Notes under the pieces: generated by a model
The model's database searches: none
Told to the model about the DNA's origin: nothing
Seen by the model: only the letters and a program-made list of their open reading frames with translations
Shown: piece after piece, positions 1-7,807 of the stretch
Position numbering within the stretch: the stretch's first letter is position 1
How the letters are laid out: each line of letters starts with the position of its first letter
Origin: Lutibacter sp. HS1-25
GTDB lineage: Bacteria; Bacteroidota; Bacteroidia; Flavobacteriales; Flavobacteriaceae
Reading direction: 5' to 3'
Assembly: GCF_004121075.1 (NCBI RefSeq)
Contig: NZ_RHLN01000008.1
Location: forward strand, 1 to 64,000
Length of the DNA: 64,000 bases
Position numbers and translations under genes: made by a program

Positions 1-678
1 TGGGATATCATATCTTTTATTTTGGTTGACGTGGAGGTTGTCTTGAAAATGGTCAAGTGGTAAAGCGTTTGGATCGTTTGTTCTCGACTGCGCACGAACC
101 GACAAATTCATTTCGGGGGCTTTTAGCATCCAACTTTTGGCGGTGGCTTGCCAATCGGTAATTTTTGATTTCCCTCCAACTTTCCATCCGATTCCCTGGT
201 AATGGTTGAAAAATTTTTTGGCTTCCAATTCTGGATATTTTTCTTTTTTAAAAAAATCTAAAATCAATTTTTCTTTTGCGATTGCCTCTAGTTTAATAAA
301 GTTTATATTTTGTTTATTAATGTTTGTATTAGATACCAGCGCTTGTTCTGATATGGGATAGTTTAAATCCATTTCTTGACTATCACTTGTCTTGAATTGA
401 AACAACTTTACTCTGCTACCTTTAAAAGGGTTGTGAGAAGGGCTGTAAAGAATATATTTCCAATGACTTAGGTCTTTTATGCATCTGTGATAGGTAGATT
501 TTGATCCTATTTTAGAAAACTTCATTAATTCTTCACGATTTATATGAAATTCGTTCGGAAATCGATTGTAATTCCACAATTGAAATAAAGCAATATACAG
601 GCTTATATGGGATGGATTTAAGCGATTGTCTTTTGAAAATTGACTATAGACTCCGTTGAGGTGTTTGATGTAATTCAT
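1..678 (-). CDS. Partial replication-type or regulatory protein of the integrative element (C-terminus beyond window)
   Basis: An open frame of 226 codons starts at ATG 678 and runs off the left edge without a stop. The N-terminal 90 residues look like a winged-helix domain of the type found in mobile-element replication or DnaD-like proteins. Near residues 170-195 there is the segment NHYQGIGWKVGGKSKITDWQ, which resembles the Y-x-x-x-GW...WK..W motif of phage replisome-organiser and plasmid proteins. The protein lies 47 bp downstream of the HTH gene on the same strand, so both probably belong to the mobile element. The function is inferred from motif and context only. It could equally be an uncharacterised element regulator. 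Confidence 0.6.
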   Translation of the reverse strand, partial: MNYIKHLNGVYSQFSKDNRLNPSHISLYIALFQLWNYNRFPNEFHINREELMKFSKIGSKSTYHRCIKDLSHWKYILYSPSHNPFKGSRVKLFQFKTSDSQEMDLNYPISEQALVSNTNINKQNINFIKLEAIAKEKLILDFFKKEKYPELEAKKFFNHYQGIGWKVGGKSKITDWQATAKSWMLKAPEMNLSVRAQSRTNDPNALPLDHFQDNLHVNQNKRYDIP

Positions 679-725
679 AGGTTTATAGATTGAGATTCCG
701 CATCAAGTGCGGAATGACTTGAAGT

Positions 726-1004
726 TTAAAGTTTGTTATGAATACTGTTTTCTCTCATCACATTTGAGATTTCATCTGGGTCGTAAAATATGATTCCGCC
801 AATTTTGGTGTAGGGTAAGGTTCCGTTGATTCGCATTGTTTGTAATGTACCGGAACTTACTTTTAGGATCTTCATTAAATCAGCTGACTTAAGATACTTT
901 TTGTTAGTCATTTGCGATTTAATTTTAAGTAAATCTTTGATCTCTTCTAATAATTCGATTTTAAATTCTCTTAGATCATCTGTCGTGATAATTTGTGTAG
1001 GCAT
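726..1004 (-). CDS. Excisionase/MerR-type helix-turn-helix protein
   Basis: A 92-residue protein with a charged N-terminal helix (residues 10-30) followed by an HTH_17-type DNA-binding domain (about residues 38-85). It has the usual pattern of a helix-turn-helix, then TLPYTKIGGIIFYDPDEI, which resembles the wing of excisionase-like proteins that bind att or regulatory DNA. Proteins of this size and type sit next to mobilisation or replication genes in Bacteroidetes conjugative and mobilisable elements. The start ATG at 1004 is the only good one. It is likely to act in excision or in transcription of the downstream partial gene; this is inference from family and place. Confidence 0.75.
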   Translation of the reverse strand: MPTQIITTDDLREFKIELLEEIKDLLKIKSQMTNKKYLKSADLMKILKVSSGTLQTMRINGTLPYTKIGGIIFYDPDEISNVMRENSIHNKL

Positions 1005-1026
1005 TTTTAACTGTTTTTTGAATTAA

Positions 1027-1362
1027 TAAATTTTTATAGCGATTTGACTTTCGTGCTACAAAGCTGAAAAGTTTATTTGAAAAAAAATATTAGTAATTAA
1101 AAACTCATAAAAATTAGCTAACAAGAAAACAATATAACACCTTGATTATATGGATTTTATAAGTGTAAAAAAATTTCAATTTTTTGAAAAAGAGAAAAAG
1201 TATGAGTTTTACAAGGTAAAATCTATTTAAAAAAAGGAGAAAAAGAGGGTAAATAAGGGGTTTTTACTTTAAAAAACCCTTCAAAAAACTCATACTTTAC
1301 TAATATTTACTCATAAAAAACAACCACTTAACAAACTAAATAACAACACTTTATGTAGTTTT
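1027..1362. other. Intergenic control region of the element with repeated ACTCATA motifs
   Basis: This 336-bp AT-rich stretch has no credible gene. ACTCATA occurs at 1103-1109, 1288-1294 and 1309-1315, and in inverted form at 1201-1207. Two of these copies sit inside a perfect 14-bp inverted repeat (1197-1210 and 1285-1298). A smaller GGGTTTTT/AAAAACCC hairpin near 1258-1280 lies between the arms and could end rteC transcription on the minus strand. The arrangement suggests protein-binding sites for the HTH protein, or an origin or transfer site. Confidence 0.4.
1197..1298. repeat. 14-bp perfect inverted repeat with 74-bp spacer
   Basis: AAAGTATGAGTTTT at 1197-1210 is repeated in exact inverse as AAAACTCATACTTT at 1285-1298. 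It lies in the non-coding region between the HTH gene and rteC of the mobile element. Its role is unknown; a regulator-binding pair or a cruciform is possible. Confidence 0.6.
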
Positions 1363-2205
1363 TTAATTTTCGCTCAACCATTTTATTAGTGAAATTTTCA
1401 ATTTTTCGATAAATTTTGTTGAATTTGACTTTCTAGCCTTAATTTGTTCGACTATTTGATAAGTATTTCCAGGATATACGCCATAATTATTGATGCAAAT
1501 TTCTTCTATTTCTTTAATACTTAAATTACCATCAGCAATAGCTCCTTTAGCATTTAAACTTAATAATAATTCAATTAATTCGGTAGGTGTACCTGTCCAA
1601 GGTATTATAGTGCAGCAAGCATTTTGAACTTCTTGAATTGTAGGTTTAGCGTTTTTATTTTTTAATAATTCAAGTGCGCTGGTGTAATATTTTGTTAGTA
1701 GGTCATTTGCCACTATTTCTGAAGCAAGGTGATCCCTGGTAGTACGAAATTCAGGGTCTTCAAAAATTGTTGAATTGTCAATATATAGTTCGAATTGATC
1801 TATACCTCTTAAAAAATAAATTTTATCATTTTTAGTTTCATTAAGTTTATAATAATTTACAAAATTAATATACTTGCAATTTTCAAGTCTAATATAGCTC
1901 AATTGTAAATCTACATATTTGCGTTGCTTTGATCTGCTTCCCGCAGGTTTTTCTAGAAGGTACGCATTTAAAGCAATGTAGAACCTGAGCCTACCTTTAA
2001 TGTATGGCTTTTGCTTTTTAAAAAAGTAAATTTCCTCTTTAAGAGAATAAAAACCATTTAGTTTGACTTCCTGACGAAGTTCATTTAAACAATTTTCAGT
2101 GAGTTTAATTTTTAGATTTAGACTGATTAATTGACTGTGATTTGATTTGTCAATTTCAATAATTGACGCATCGAATTTTGAGATGATCGAGGCAATTTTT
2201 GGCAT
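1363..2205 (-). CDS. rteC: RteC-family regulator
   Basis: A 280-residue protein recognised as RteC-like. The C-terminal third carries the family pattern: an IIPWTGTPTELIELLLSL stretch, then a small-residue turn (KGAIADGNLSIKEI), then NNYGVYPGNTYQIVEQIKARK and a helical tail. In the Bacteroides element CTnDOT, RteC activates expression of excision genes in response to the RteA/RteB two-component system. Here it lies directly downstream of the integrase on the same strand, as expected for an integrative element. No rteA/rteB genes are visible in the window. Whether it is a true functional equivalent is inference; many Bacteroidetes elements carry stand-alone RteC paralogues. Confidence 0.8.
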   Translation of the reverse strand: MPKIASIISKFDASIIEIDKSNHSQLISLNLKIKLTENCLNELRQEVKLNGFYSLKEEIYFFKKQKPYIKGRLRFYIALNAYLLEKPAGSRSKQRKYVDLQLSYIRLENCKYINFVNYYKLNETKNDKIYFLRGIDQFELYIDNSTIFEDPEFRTTRDHLASEIVANDLLTKYYTSALELLKNKNAKPTIQEVQNACCTIIPWTGTPTELIELLLSLNAKGAIADGNLSIKEIEEICINNYGVYPGNTYQIVEQIKARKSNSTKFIEKLKISLIKWLSEN

Positions 2206-2208
2206 TGT

Positions 2209-2256
2209 GGGGTTTTTTAAGTTCTTTTTCGTTTAATAAAAATACTTAAAAACCCC
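2209..2256 (-). promoter_or_regulatory. Hairpin abutting the rteC start codon
   Basis: GGGGTTTTTTAAGT (2209-2222) pairs with ACTTAAAAACCCC (2244-2256) with one extra T bulged. On the rteC mRNA the 3' arm ends four bases before the start codon. It may shield translation initiation or mark the end of the integrase transcript, although no strong T-run follows. Confidence 0.4.
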
Positions 2257-2306
2257 CTAACAAAATATTACTATATTAACCTAAATAACACCAATTTGTA
2301 TTTTAT

Positions 2307-3563
2307 TTATTGTTGTGCTTTTTTATTTTCACTTAATTTATTCTTATTTAATATATCTCTAAGTATATTCATATCATCACTTACTTTTCTCTCAATTACT
2401 TTTGCATAAATTTGTGTTGTGGAGATTTTAGTATGACCTAACATTTTTGAAACTGTTTCAATAGGTACTCCATTAGTAAGGGTTACCGTAGTCGCAAAAG
2501 TGTGACGTGCCATATGGAAGGTTAAGTTTTTTTTGATCCCTGAAAAGTTAGCTACTTCTTTTAAATAAGCATTCAATTTTTCATTGGTTATAACTGGAAA
2601 AAGTGTTCCTGTCACTTGTGTCATAGGGTGAGAACAATATTTATCTATAAGATACTGCGCTTTTTCAAGTATTGGTACCTTTACAGTTATTTTTGTTTTT
2701 TGACGTTTTGTAATAATCCATTTATTTCCATCAATCCCCAAATGGATATTATTGTGTGTCAGCTGCATAATATCAATATAAGCAATACCTGTATAACAAC
2801 TAAAAATAAATAAATCACGAACACGCTCTAAACGTTCAGAAATAAATTCATAGGTTTCAAGGTTTGACAACTCACTGTCTGATAAGAATTCTCGATTGGT
2901 TTTTTCAAAAGTTGGTTTCCATCTAATGAATGGATCCTTATCAATCCATTCCAAATGATAAGAAAGCGTTACCATTTTTCTTAACCTCTGAATATGTTTC
3001 ATCACTGTATTCTGACCCAATGCCTTAGGATGCTCTTTTGGCCATAAACAATGTAAGAAATTTTCAAAATCACAAATAAACTTATAATCTAATTGGTTTA
3101 AATAAATGTCTGTTGTTTTCCTTTTTTGTTGAAGAAATTTAGAAATATAATTTTCTGTAATACCATAATTTCTTATAGTTCCAATAGCAAATGTGCCTTT
3201 GGCTTTTTCCGAATGATATTTTATTAATTCGTTTAGAGATTTATTATTCTCTCCTTCACCTAAAAAAGTAGCTTTAATGAGTTGGGCTGTGATTAATTTT
3301 TCTTGATTGTATAAATCTATATGTACTTTATGTAATTTCGCTTTAATTTGTTCTATAAATTGATTTTGCTTTCGAGCGTTTTCACTATTTCCCTTTAAAC
3401 GAGATTTAGACTTATCCCAATGGTCAATGTTAATTTTACGTTTTAAACTAATATTTGTACGTTTCTGATTAACAGTAACTCTCGCAAATAATTCAGCTTC
3501 ATTGTTTTTTGCACGCGAGGCATTAATCCAAATAAGGATAGAAAAGGTGGAACTTGTTTTCAT
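2307..3563 (-). CDS. Tyrosine site-specific recombinase (integrase) of a tRNA-Arg integrative element
   Basis: A 418-residue integrase. Residues 1-100 form the Bacteroidetes arm-binding domain, about 105-205 the SAM-like core-binding domain, and 225-400 the catalytic domain. The catalytic HxxR is H350-M-A-R353, followed by G376-H377 and the nucleophile Y386 (TTQIYAKV). The position normally holding the first catalytic arginine reads TGIAYID (A261). This substitution is seen in the IntDOT-like group, where another arginine may take over. The gene lies 220 bp from the intact 3' end of tRNA-Arg and points away from it, the usual arrangement for integration at a tRNA 3' end. The element therefore extends left, beyond the window. 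Confidence 0.92.
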   Translation of the reverse strand: MKTSSTFSILIWINASRAKNNEAELFARVTVNQKRTNISLKRKINIDHWDKSKSRLKGNSENARKQNQFIEQIKAKLHKVHIDLYNQEKLITAQLIKATFLGEGENNKSLNELIKYHSEKAKGTFAIGTIRNYGITENYISKFLQQKRKTTDIYLNQLDYKFICDFENFLHCLWPKEHPKALGQNTVMKHIQRLRKMVTLSYHLEWIDKDPFIRWKPTFEKTNREFLSDSELSNLETYEFISERLERVRDLFIFSCYTGIAYIDIMQLTHNNIHLGIDGNKWIITKRQKTKITVKVPILEKAQYLIDKYCSHPMTQVTGTLFPVITNEKLNAYLKEVANFSGIKKNLTFHMARHTFATTVTLTNGVPIETVSKMLGHTKISTTQIYAKVIERKVSDDMNILRDILNKNKLSENKKAQQ

Positions 3564-3569
3564 AGTTGT

Positions 3570-3599
3570 CGTCTTTTAAATTAAACTTTGTTTAAGACG
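3570..3599. repeat. Imperfect inverted repeat upstream of the integrase start
   Basis: CGTCTT at 3570-3575 and AAGACG at 3594-3599, with further A/T matches inside, flank the region just upstream of the integrase start codon (3563). It may be an operator or mRNA leader hairpin; no direct evidence for either. Confidence 0.35.
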
Positions 3600-3631
3600 A
3601 AAGTCAAATCAACCATGGTTTTCAGTCAGCA

Positions 3632-3671
3632 GGTCAACAATGTTGACCGATTAAATTATTGTTGACCGATT
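3632..3671. promoter_or_regulatory. Palindrome plus 12-bp direct repeat between integrase and tRNA-Arg
   Basis: GGTCAACAATGTTGACC at 3632-3648 is a perfect 17-bp palindrome around a central A. Its right half continues into TGTTGACCGATT (3641-3652), which is repeated exactly at 3660-3671, 19 bp further on. Symmetric sites plus a phased direct repeat beside an integrase and its attachment site suggest integrase arm-type sites or an operator. Confidence 0.55.
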
Positions 3672-3724
3672 TGTGAACCAAAGATATTAAATTAAATCAA
3701 TTTATATGATGGTCTGAAAATAAA

Positions 3725-3758
3725 AAATCCTTGCAAAACATAGATTTTACAAGGATTT
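3725..3758 (-). terminator. Intrinsic terminator downstream of tRNA-Arg
   Basis: A perfect 9-bp stem AAATCCTTG/CAAGGATTT (3725-3733, 3750-3758) with a 16-base loop that can pair further. On the minus strand it is followed by TTTTATTTT. It fits termination of the yqeY-tRNA transcript. Confidence 0.7.
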
Positions 3759-3782
3759 GGCTTTTAAAGTATATTACTTTAG

Positions 3783-3856
3783 TGACCCCGACAGGATTCA
3801 AACCTGTAACCGCTGGAGCCGAAATCCAGTGCGCTATTCAGTTGCGCCACGAGGCC
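3783..3856 (-). tRNA. tRNA-Arg (anticodon TCG)
   Basis: The minus strand folds into a 74-nt cloverleaf. The acceptor stem GGCCTCG pairs with CGGGGTC (two G-U pairs), the anticodon stem CTGGA/TCCAG encloses loop TTTCGGC with anticodon TCG reading CGA, and the T arm is ACAGG-TTTGAAT-CCTGT. The discriminator is A and no CCA is encoded. The gene is intact, and the integrase lies 220 bp beyond its 3' end, so this 3' end is the likely attachment site of the element. Confidence 0.95.
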
Positions 3857-3895
3857 TTTTTAGTTTTGTGAATGTACTAAATTTTGATGCTAAAA

Positions 3896-4348
3896 TTATT
3901 TAGCTAAAAGTTCTTTCACTATTGCCGAAATTGCTTTTCCATCAGCTTTACCAGCTAATTTTGAAGAAGCCAATCCCATTACTTGTCCCATATCTTTCAT
4001 TGAAGTAGCTCCAACAGATTCTATAATTTCTGTAACAATCTTTTTCAAATCTTCAGCACTTATTTGTTCTGGTAAAAATTGTGAGATTATTTCAGCTTGT
4101 GCCAATTCGGGTGCTGCTAAATCTTCTCTATTTTGTGAAACAAAAATTGCAGCACTATCTTTACGTTGTTTTACTAATTTTTGAAGTAAAGCAATTTCTT
4201 CAGCATCACTCAAACCTTCTGAAGCACCAGACTTTGTTTGCGCCAATAATAGCTCAGATTTTATAGCTCTTAATGATTCTAAAGCTACTGAATCTTTAGA
4301 TTTCATAGCTTCTTTCATTTTTGTCATTACCTCTGTTTGTAAACTCAT
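3896..4348 (-). CDS. GatB/YqeY domain protein
   Basis: A 150-residue all-helical protein of the YqeY family, related to the tRNA-binding tail domain of the GatB subunit of the amidotransferase. The family pattern is clear: LQTEVMTKMKEAMKSKD at the N-terminus, LLQKLVKQRKDSA in the middle, and the C-terminal MKDMGQVMGLASSKLAGKADG segment. It is a cytoplasmic protein whose exact role is unsettled; tRNA binding is inferred from the GatB resemblance. It lies 122 bp downstream of ftsZ and upstream of tRNA-Arg, all on the minus strand. Confidence 0.92.
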   Translation of the reverse strand: MSLQTEVMTKMKEAMKSKDSVALESLRAIKSELLLAQTKSGASEGLSDAEEIALLQKLVKQRKDSAAIFVSQNREDLAAPELAQAEIISQFLPEQISAEDLKKIVTEIIESVGATSMKDMGQVMGLASSKLAGKADGKAISAIVKELLAK

Positions 4349-4385
4349 AATTTTATTTTTTGTATTGCGAAGATAAAAAAAAAGA

Positions 4386-4423
4386 ACTCGAAAACCTTCA
4401 ATATTACAAGAAGATTTTCGAGT
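4386..4423 (-). terminator. Terminator after ftsZ
   Basis: ACTCGAAAACCTTC (4386-4399) pairs with GAAGATTTTCGAGT (4410-4423), with one wobble pair and a 10-base loop. On the minus strand it is followed by a long T-run (complement of 4370-4383). It ends the 15-kb division cluster transcript just before yqeY. Confidence 0.85.
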
Positions 4424-4470
4424 CTAAACTTAGAAAATTAGTCTAAGGGCCTCGTCTTTGGGCAAAATTT

Positions 4471-6414
4471 TTAATCTACGTTATCGTGTAAAAAAGAATT
4501 GTTAGAACGCAATTGAATTCCTTCATTTTCATCTATTTCAAGTGATGTTCTTGATGAACTAATTTCAGAAGAATAAGTTGATTGATCTAATTGAATTCCT
4601 TTACGCTTATATGCAGGTTCTTTTTCTATTTCATCAATATTATTAGAAACTTTATGATTAAATTTATAGTTAAAAGCCTTCATTTTTTCACGACGGTCAT
4701 CCGTTCTTTTTTGCAATTCAGCAATTGTTAAGTCTAATGGTGAGATTTCTTTGTGATCTATCACTTCTTGCTCGTTAATATCAATCTCGGCAATTGTTGT
4801 AGGACGTACTTTAATGTCCATCTCACGCTCAACTACTTTTGTAGCTGCTACTACTGGCTTTTTTGCTTTTGCAAATTGCTCTTCTATTTCTGTAAAATCT
4901 TCTAAAGTAAAATAAACATCCTCTTCTACCTTTTTAATAGGTTGCGGTTTTACAACTTCAGGCGAAACAACTTCAATTTCATTTATTGATTTTACAACCT
5001 CTTTTTCTTTAACAACTTGTTTTTCTTCTACAACTTCTTTATTTGCTGAAAGTGGTAAATCAAATGATAAGGTAATTTGTTTTTCTGCAACAATTGGTTT
5101 TTCAATTGGCTCTTCAACTACATCTGCAGCCACATCAGTAATTACAAAATCATTTTCAGATACAATTGCAATTTCTTCATAAGTAACATCAATATTTTTT
5201 ATAAATTCAGAAGTAGGTATTATTTTAAAATCATCTTCAATATCTTCACCTAAATTAAACACTACTTTATTCTCTTCAACAGGAGCAACTTCTTTAATTA
5301 ATTCTTCATCAATTGTTTGAAAAGTTGAAGCTTTTGATTTTTTATTATCAGATAAATCATAAGTTGATTTTTGCTCTTCACCTAAAACATGAATTACTTT
5401 TTTAGCTTCTGTATTTGAAATTTCATGTTGTTGGTCATGGTTAAATCCCGTAGCCACAATAGTTACTGCAATTGCATCTCCTAAAGACTCGTCCTCACCA
5501 ACTCCCATAATAATGTTTACATCAGATTTTGCTTCAGCCTGAATATAATCATTGATTTCTCCAATTTCATCAATTGTAATTTCTTCTTTTCCTGAAACAA
5601 TTAGTAACAATACATTTTTAGCTCCAGTAATTTTATTATCGTTTAACAGCGGAGAATCTAATGCTTTTGAAATAGCTACTTCAGACCTGTTTTGACCACT
5701 TGCAGTAGCAGAACCCATAATTGCAGTACCACTATTTGAAAGTACTGTTTTAGCATCTTTTAAATCGATATTTTGTGTATAATGATGTGTAATTACTTCA
5801 GCTATACCACGAGATGCTGTAGACAATACTTCATCAGCTTTAGAAAAACCTGCTTTAAAACCAAGGTTTCCGTAAACTTCACGTAATTTATTGTTATTAA
5901 TTACCACCATTGAATCTACATACTGACGTAATTTTTCAATTCCTTTTTGAGCTTGTTCATTACGCATTTTCCCTTCAAAACCGAATGGAATTGTAACAAT
6001 ACCAATGGTTAACAAATCTAATTCTCTTGCAACCCTAGCAATTACAGGTGCTGCTCCAGTACCTGTTCCACCACCCATACCAACTGTAATAAACACCATT
6101 TTAGAGTTGGTCTCTAACATTGCTTTAATATCTTCAATACTTTCTTCGGCTGCTCTAGCACCAATCTCAGGATTTGCTCCAGCACCCAATCCTTCAGTTA
6201 AAGAAACTCCCAACTGAATTTTTGTAGGTATTGAACTATTGTCTAATGCCTGTTTATCTGTATTACAAATTACAAAATCAACGCCATGGATTCCTTGTGA
6301 ATACATATGGTTTACGGCATTGCTACCGCCGCCACCTACGCCAATGACTTTTATAACGTTGGACTGATTTTTTGGTAAATCGAAGGAAATGTTGCTAAAA
6401 TCTGAACTGCTCAT
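4471..6414 (-). CDS. ftsZ: Cell division GTPase FtsZ
   Basis: Tubulin-like GTPase that polymerises into the Z-ring at midcell. The GTP-binding motif GGGTGTG lies at residues 114-120 from the chosen start MSSSDF (ATG at 6414, 647 residues). A longer frame to 6465 would overlap ftsA by 11 bp and adds a lysine-rich tail not typical of FtsZ. The GTPase core ends near residue 330. A long acidic, valine/glutamate-rich linker follows, then EPAYKRKGIQL at about 599-609, matching the C-terminal conserved peptide that binds FtsA. A further 38 residues end in NSFLHDNVD. The protein is far longer than the usual 380-400 residues, as in other Flavobacteriia. It is the last gene of the dcw cluster, before a strong terminator. 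Confidence 0.97.
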   Translation of the reverse strand: MSSSDFSNISFDLPKNQSNVIKVIGVGGGGSNAVNHMYSQGIHGVDFVICNTDKQALDNSSIPTKIQLGVSLTEGLGAGANPEIGARAAEESIEDIKAMLETNSKMVFITVGMGGGTGTGAAPVIARVARELDLLTIGIVTIPFGFEGKMRNEQAQKGIEKLRQYVDSMVVINNNKLREVYGNLGFKAGFSKADEVLSTASRGIAEVITHHYTQNIDLKDAKTVLSNSGTAIMGSATASGQNRSEVAISKALDSPLLNDNKITGAKNVLLLIVSGKEEITIDEIGEINDYIQAEAKSDVNIIMGVGEDESLGDAIAVTIVATGFNHDQQHEISNTEAKKVIHVLGEEQKSTYDLSDNKKSKASTFQTIDEELIKEVAPVEENKVVFNLGEDIEDDFKIIPTSEFIKNIDVTYEEIAIVSENDFVITDVAADVVEEPIEKPIVAEKQITLSFDLPLSANKEVVEEKQVVKEKEVVKSINEIEVVSPEVVKPQPIKKVEEDVYFTLEDFTEIEEQFAKAKKPVVAATKVVEREMDIKVRPTTIAEIDINEQEVIDHKEISPLDLTIAELQKRTDDRREKMKAFNYKFNHKVSNNIDEIEKEPAYKRKGIQLDQSTYSSEISSSRTSLEIDENEGIQLRSNNSFLHDNVD

Positions 6415-6454
6415 AATGTTTGTTTTGGTGTTAGTATCTTTTTCTTTAATTCTT

Positions 6455-7804
6455 TTACTCTGCATTGTCTAAAAAATCTTTGAATCTTTCTCCCCATTTT
6501 TCAAAGATTGTCTTTTTTGGTGGTTTTGATTCTTCTTGCTCTTCTACCTTTGGCTCTGAATCAGTGTTTTCAATTACTGGATTTATAGTTTCTTCAGGAA
6601 TTTTACTTTTTCTTTCAAATATTTCTTTAGCTTTTTCCTTTTCTAACCTCTTTAATCCGTTCATTAAAAGACCTACGGTTGTTGCATATTGCGGACTAGA
6701 CAAACTCTCATCAGATTCACCTGCTAAATGTTCGTTAGGATAACCTATTCGGGTATCCATACCTGTAATATATTCTACCAATTGTTTTAAATGCTTTAAT
6801 TGTGCACCACCACCTGTAAGCACAATACCTGCAATTAATTTTTTCTTAGGCTCTTCGTAACCGTAATTTTTTATTTCTAAAAATACTTGCTCAATAATTT
6901 CAACAACACGTGCGTTGATTATTTTCGACAAGTTTTTAAGTGTAATTTCTTTAGGATCTCTTCCTCTTAAACCTGGAATAGAAACAATTTCATTGTCTTT
7001 ATTTTCACCTGGCCAGGCAGATCCAAATCTTGTTTTTAATAATTCGGCTTGTTTTTCAATAATTGAACAGCCTTCTTTTATATCTTCGGTAATTACATTT
7101 CCTCCAAACGGTATTACTGCTGTATGACGAATGATACCATTTTTGAAAATAGCCAAGTCTGTTGTACCACCACCAATATCAATCAACGCAACACCAGCTT
7201 CTTTTTCTTCATTGCTTAAAACTGCTTCAGCTGATGCTAAAGGTTCTAAAGTAATTCCTGCTAAATTCAATCCTGCGCTTTTAATACAACGCCCAATATT
7301 TCTAATAGAGGCAACTTGCCCTACAACCACATGAAAATTAGCTTCTAAACGACCACCGTACATACCTACTGGCTCAGTGATTTCAGCTTGACCATCCACT
7401 TTAAACTCTTGTGGTAGCACGTGTATAATTTCTTCACCAGGTAACATAACCAATTTGTAAACCTGTTTTTCTAATTTATCTAAATCTTCATCATCAATAA
7501 CCTCTTCAGCATTTGGACGGGTTATATAATCGCTGTGTTGTAAACTTCTAATATGCTGACCTGCAATACCTACAACTGCATCAGTAATTTGCAATCCAGA
7601 AACAGCAATTGCTTCGTCTACCGCCATTTGAATAGACTGTATAGTTTGGGTAATATTATTAACCACACCTCTATGAACACCCATACTTTTAGCTTTTCCA
7701 ATGCCAAGTATTTCAATTTTTCCATATTCATTTTTACGTCCAATCATAGCGGCAATTTTAGTTGTCCCTATGTCCAATCCTACGGCAATATCCTTGTGTT
7801 CCAT
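6455..7804 (-). CDS. ftsA: Cell division protein FtsA
   Basis: Actin-like ATPase that tethers FtsZ filaments to the membrane and recruits later division proteins. Visible motifs are phosphate-1 (GLDIGTTKIAAMIG, residues 9-22), phosphate-2 (ALIDIGGGTTDLAIF, about 205-219) and the adenosine motif (VLTGGGAQLKHL, about 327). The SHS2-type 1C subdomain lies between the first two. The C-terminus IFEKWGERFKDFLDNAE can form the amphipathic helix that binds the membrane, after a charged linker. The length, 449 residues, is slightly above the usual 420. It lies 3 bp downstream of ftsQ and 40 bp upstream of ftsZ. Confidence 0.96.
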   Translation of the reverse strand: MEHKDIAVGLDIGTTKIAAMIGRKNEYGKIEILGIGKAKSMGVHRGVVNNITQTIQSIQMAVDEAIAVSGLQITDAVVGIAGQHIRSLQHSDYITRPNAEEVIDDEDLDKLEKQVYKLVMLPGEEIIHVLPQEFKVDGQAEITEPVGMYGGRLEANFHVVVGQVASIRNIGRCIKSAGLNLAGITLEPLASAEAVLSNEEKEAGVALIDIGGGTTDLAIFKNGIIRHTAVIPFGGNVITEDIKEGCSIIEKQAELLKTRFGSAWPGENKDNEIVSIPGLRGRDPKEITLKNLSKIINARVVEIIEQVFLEIKNYGYEEPKKKLIAGIVLTGGGAQLKHLKQLVEYITGMDTRIGYPNEHLAGESDESLSSPQYATTVGLLMNGLKRLEKEKAKEIFERKSKIPEETINPVIENTDSEPKVEEQEESKPPKKTIFEKWGERFKDFLDNAE

Positions 7805-7807
7805 ATC

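Noticed and set aside
3564-3782. Search for a second copy of the tRNA-Arg 3' end as the other attachment site.
   Set aside because: No copy is seen in the integrase-tRNA gap; the other end of the element must lie left of the window.
6415-6465. Longer FtsZ start (17 additional residues).
   Set aside because: It would overlap ftsA by 11 bp and adds a lysine/threonine-rich stretch not seen at the start of FtsZ proteins; ATG 6414 fits better.
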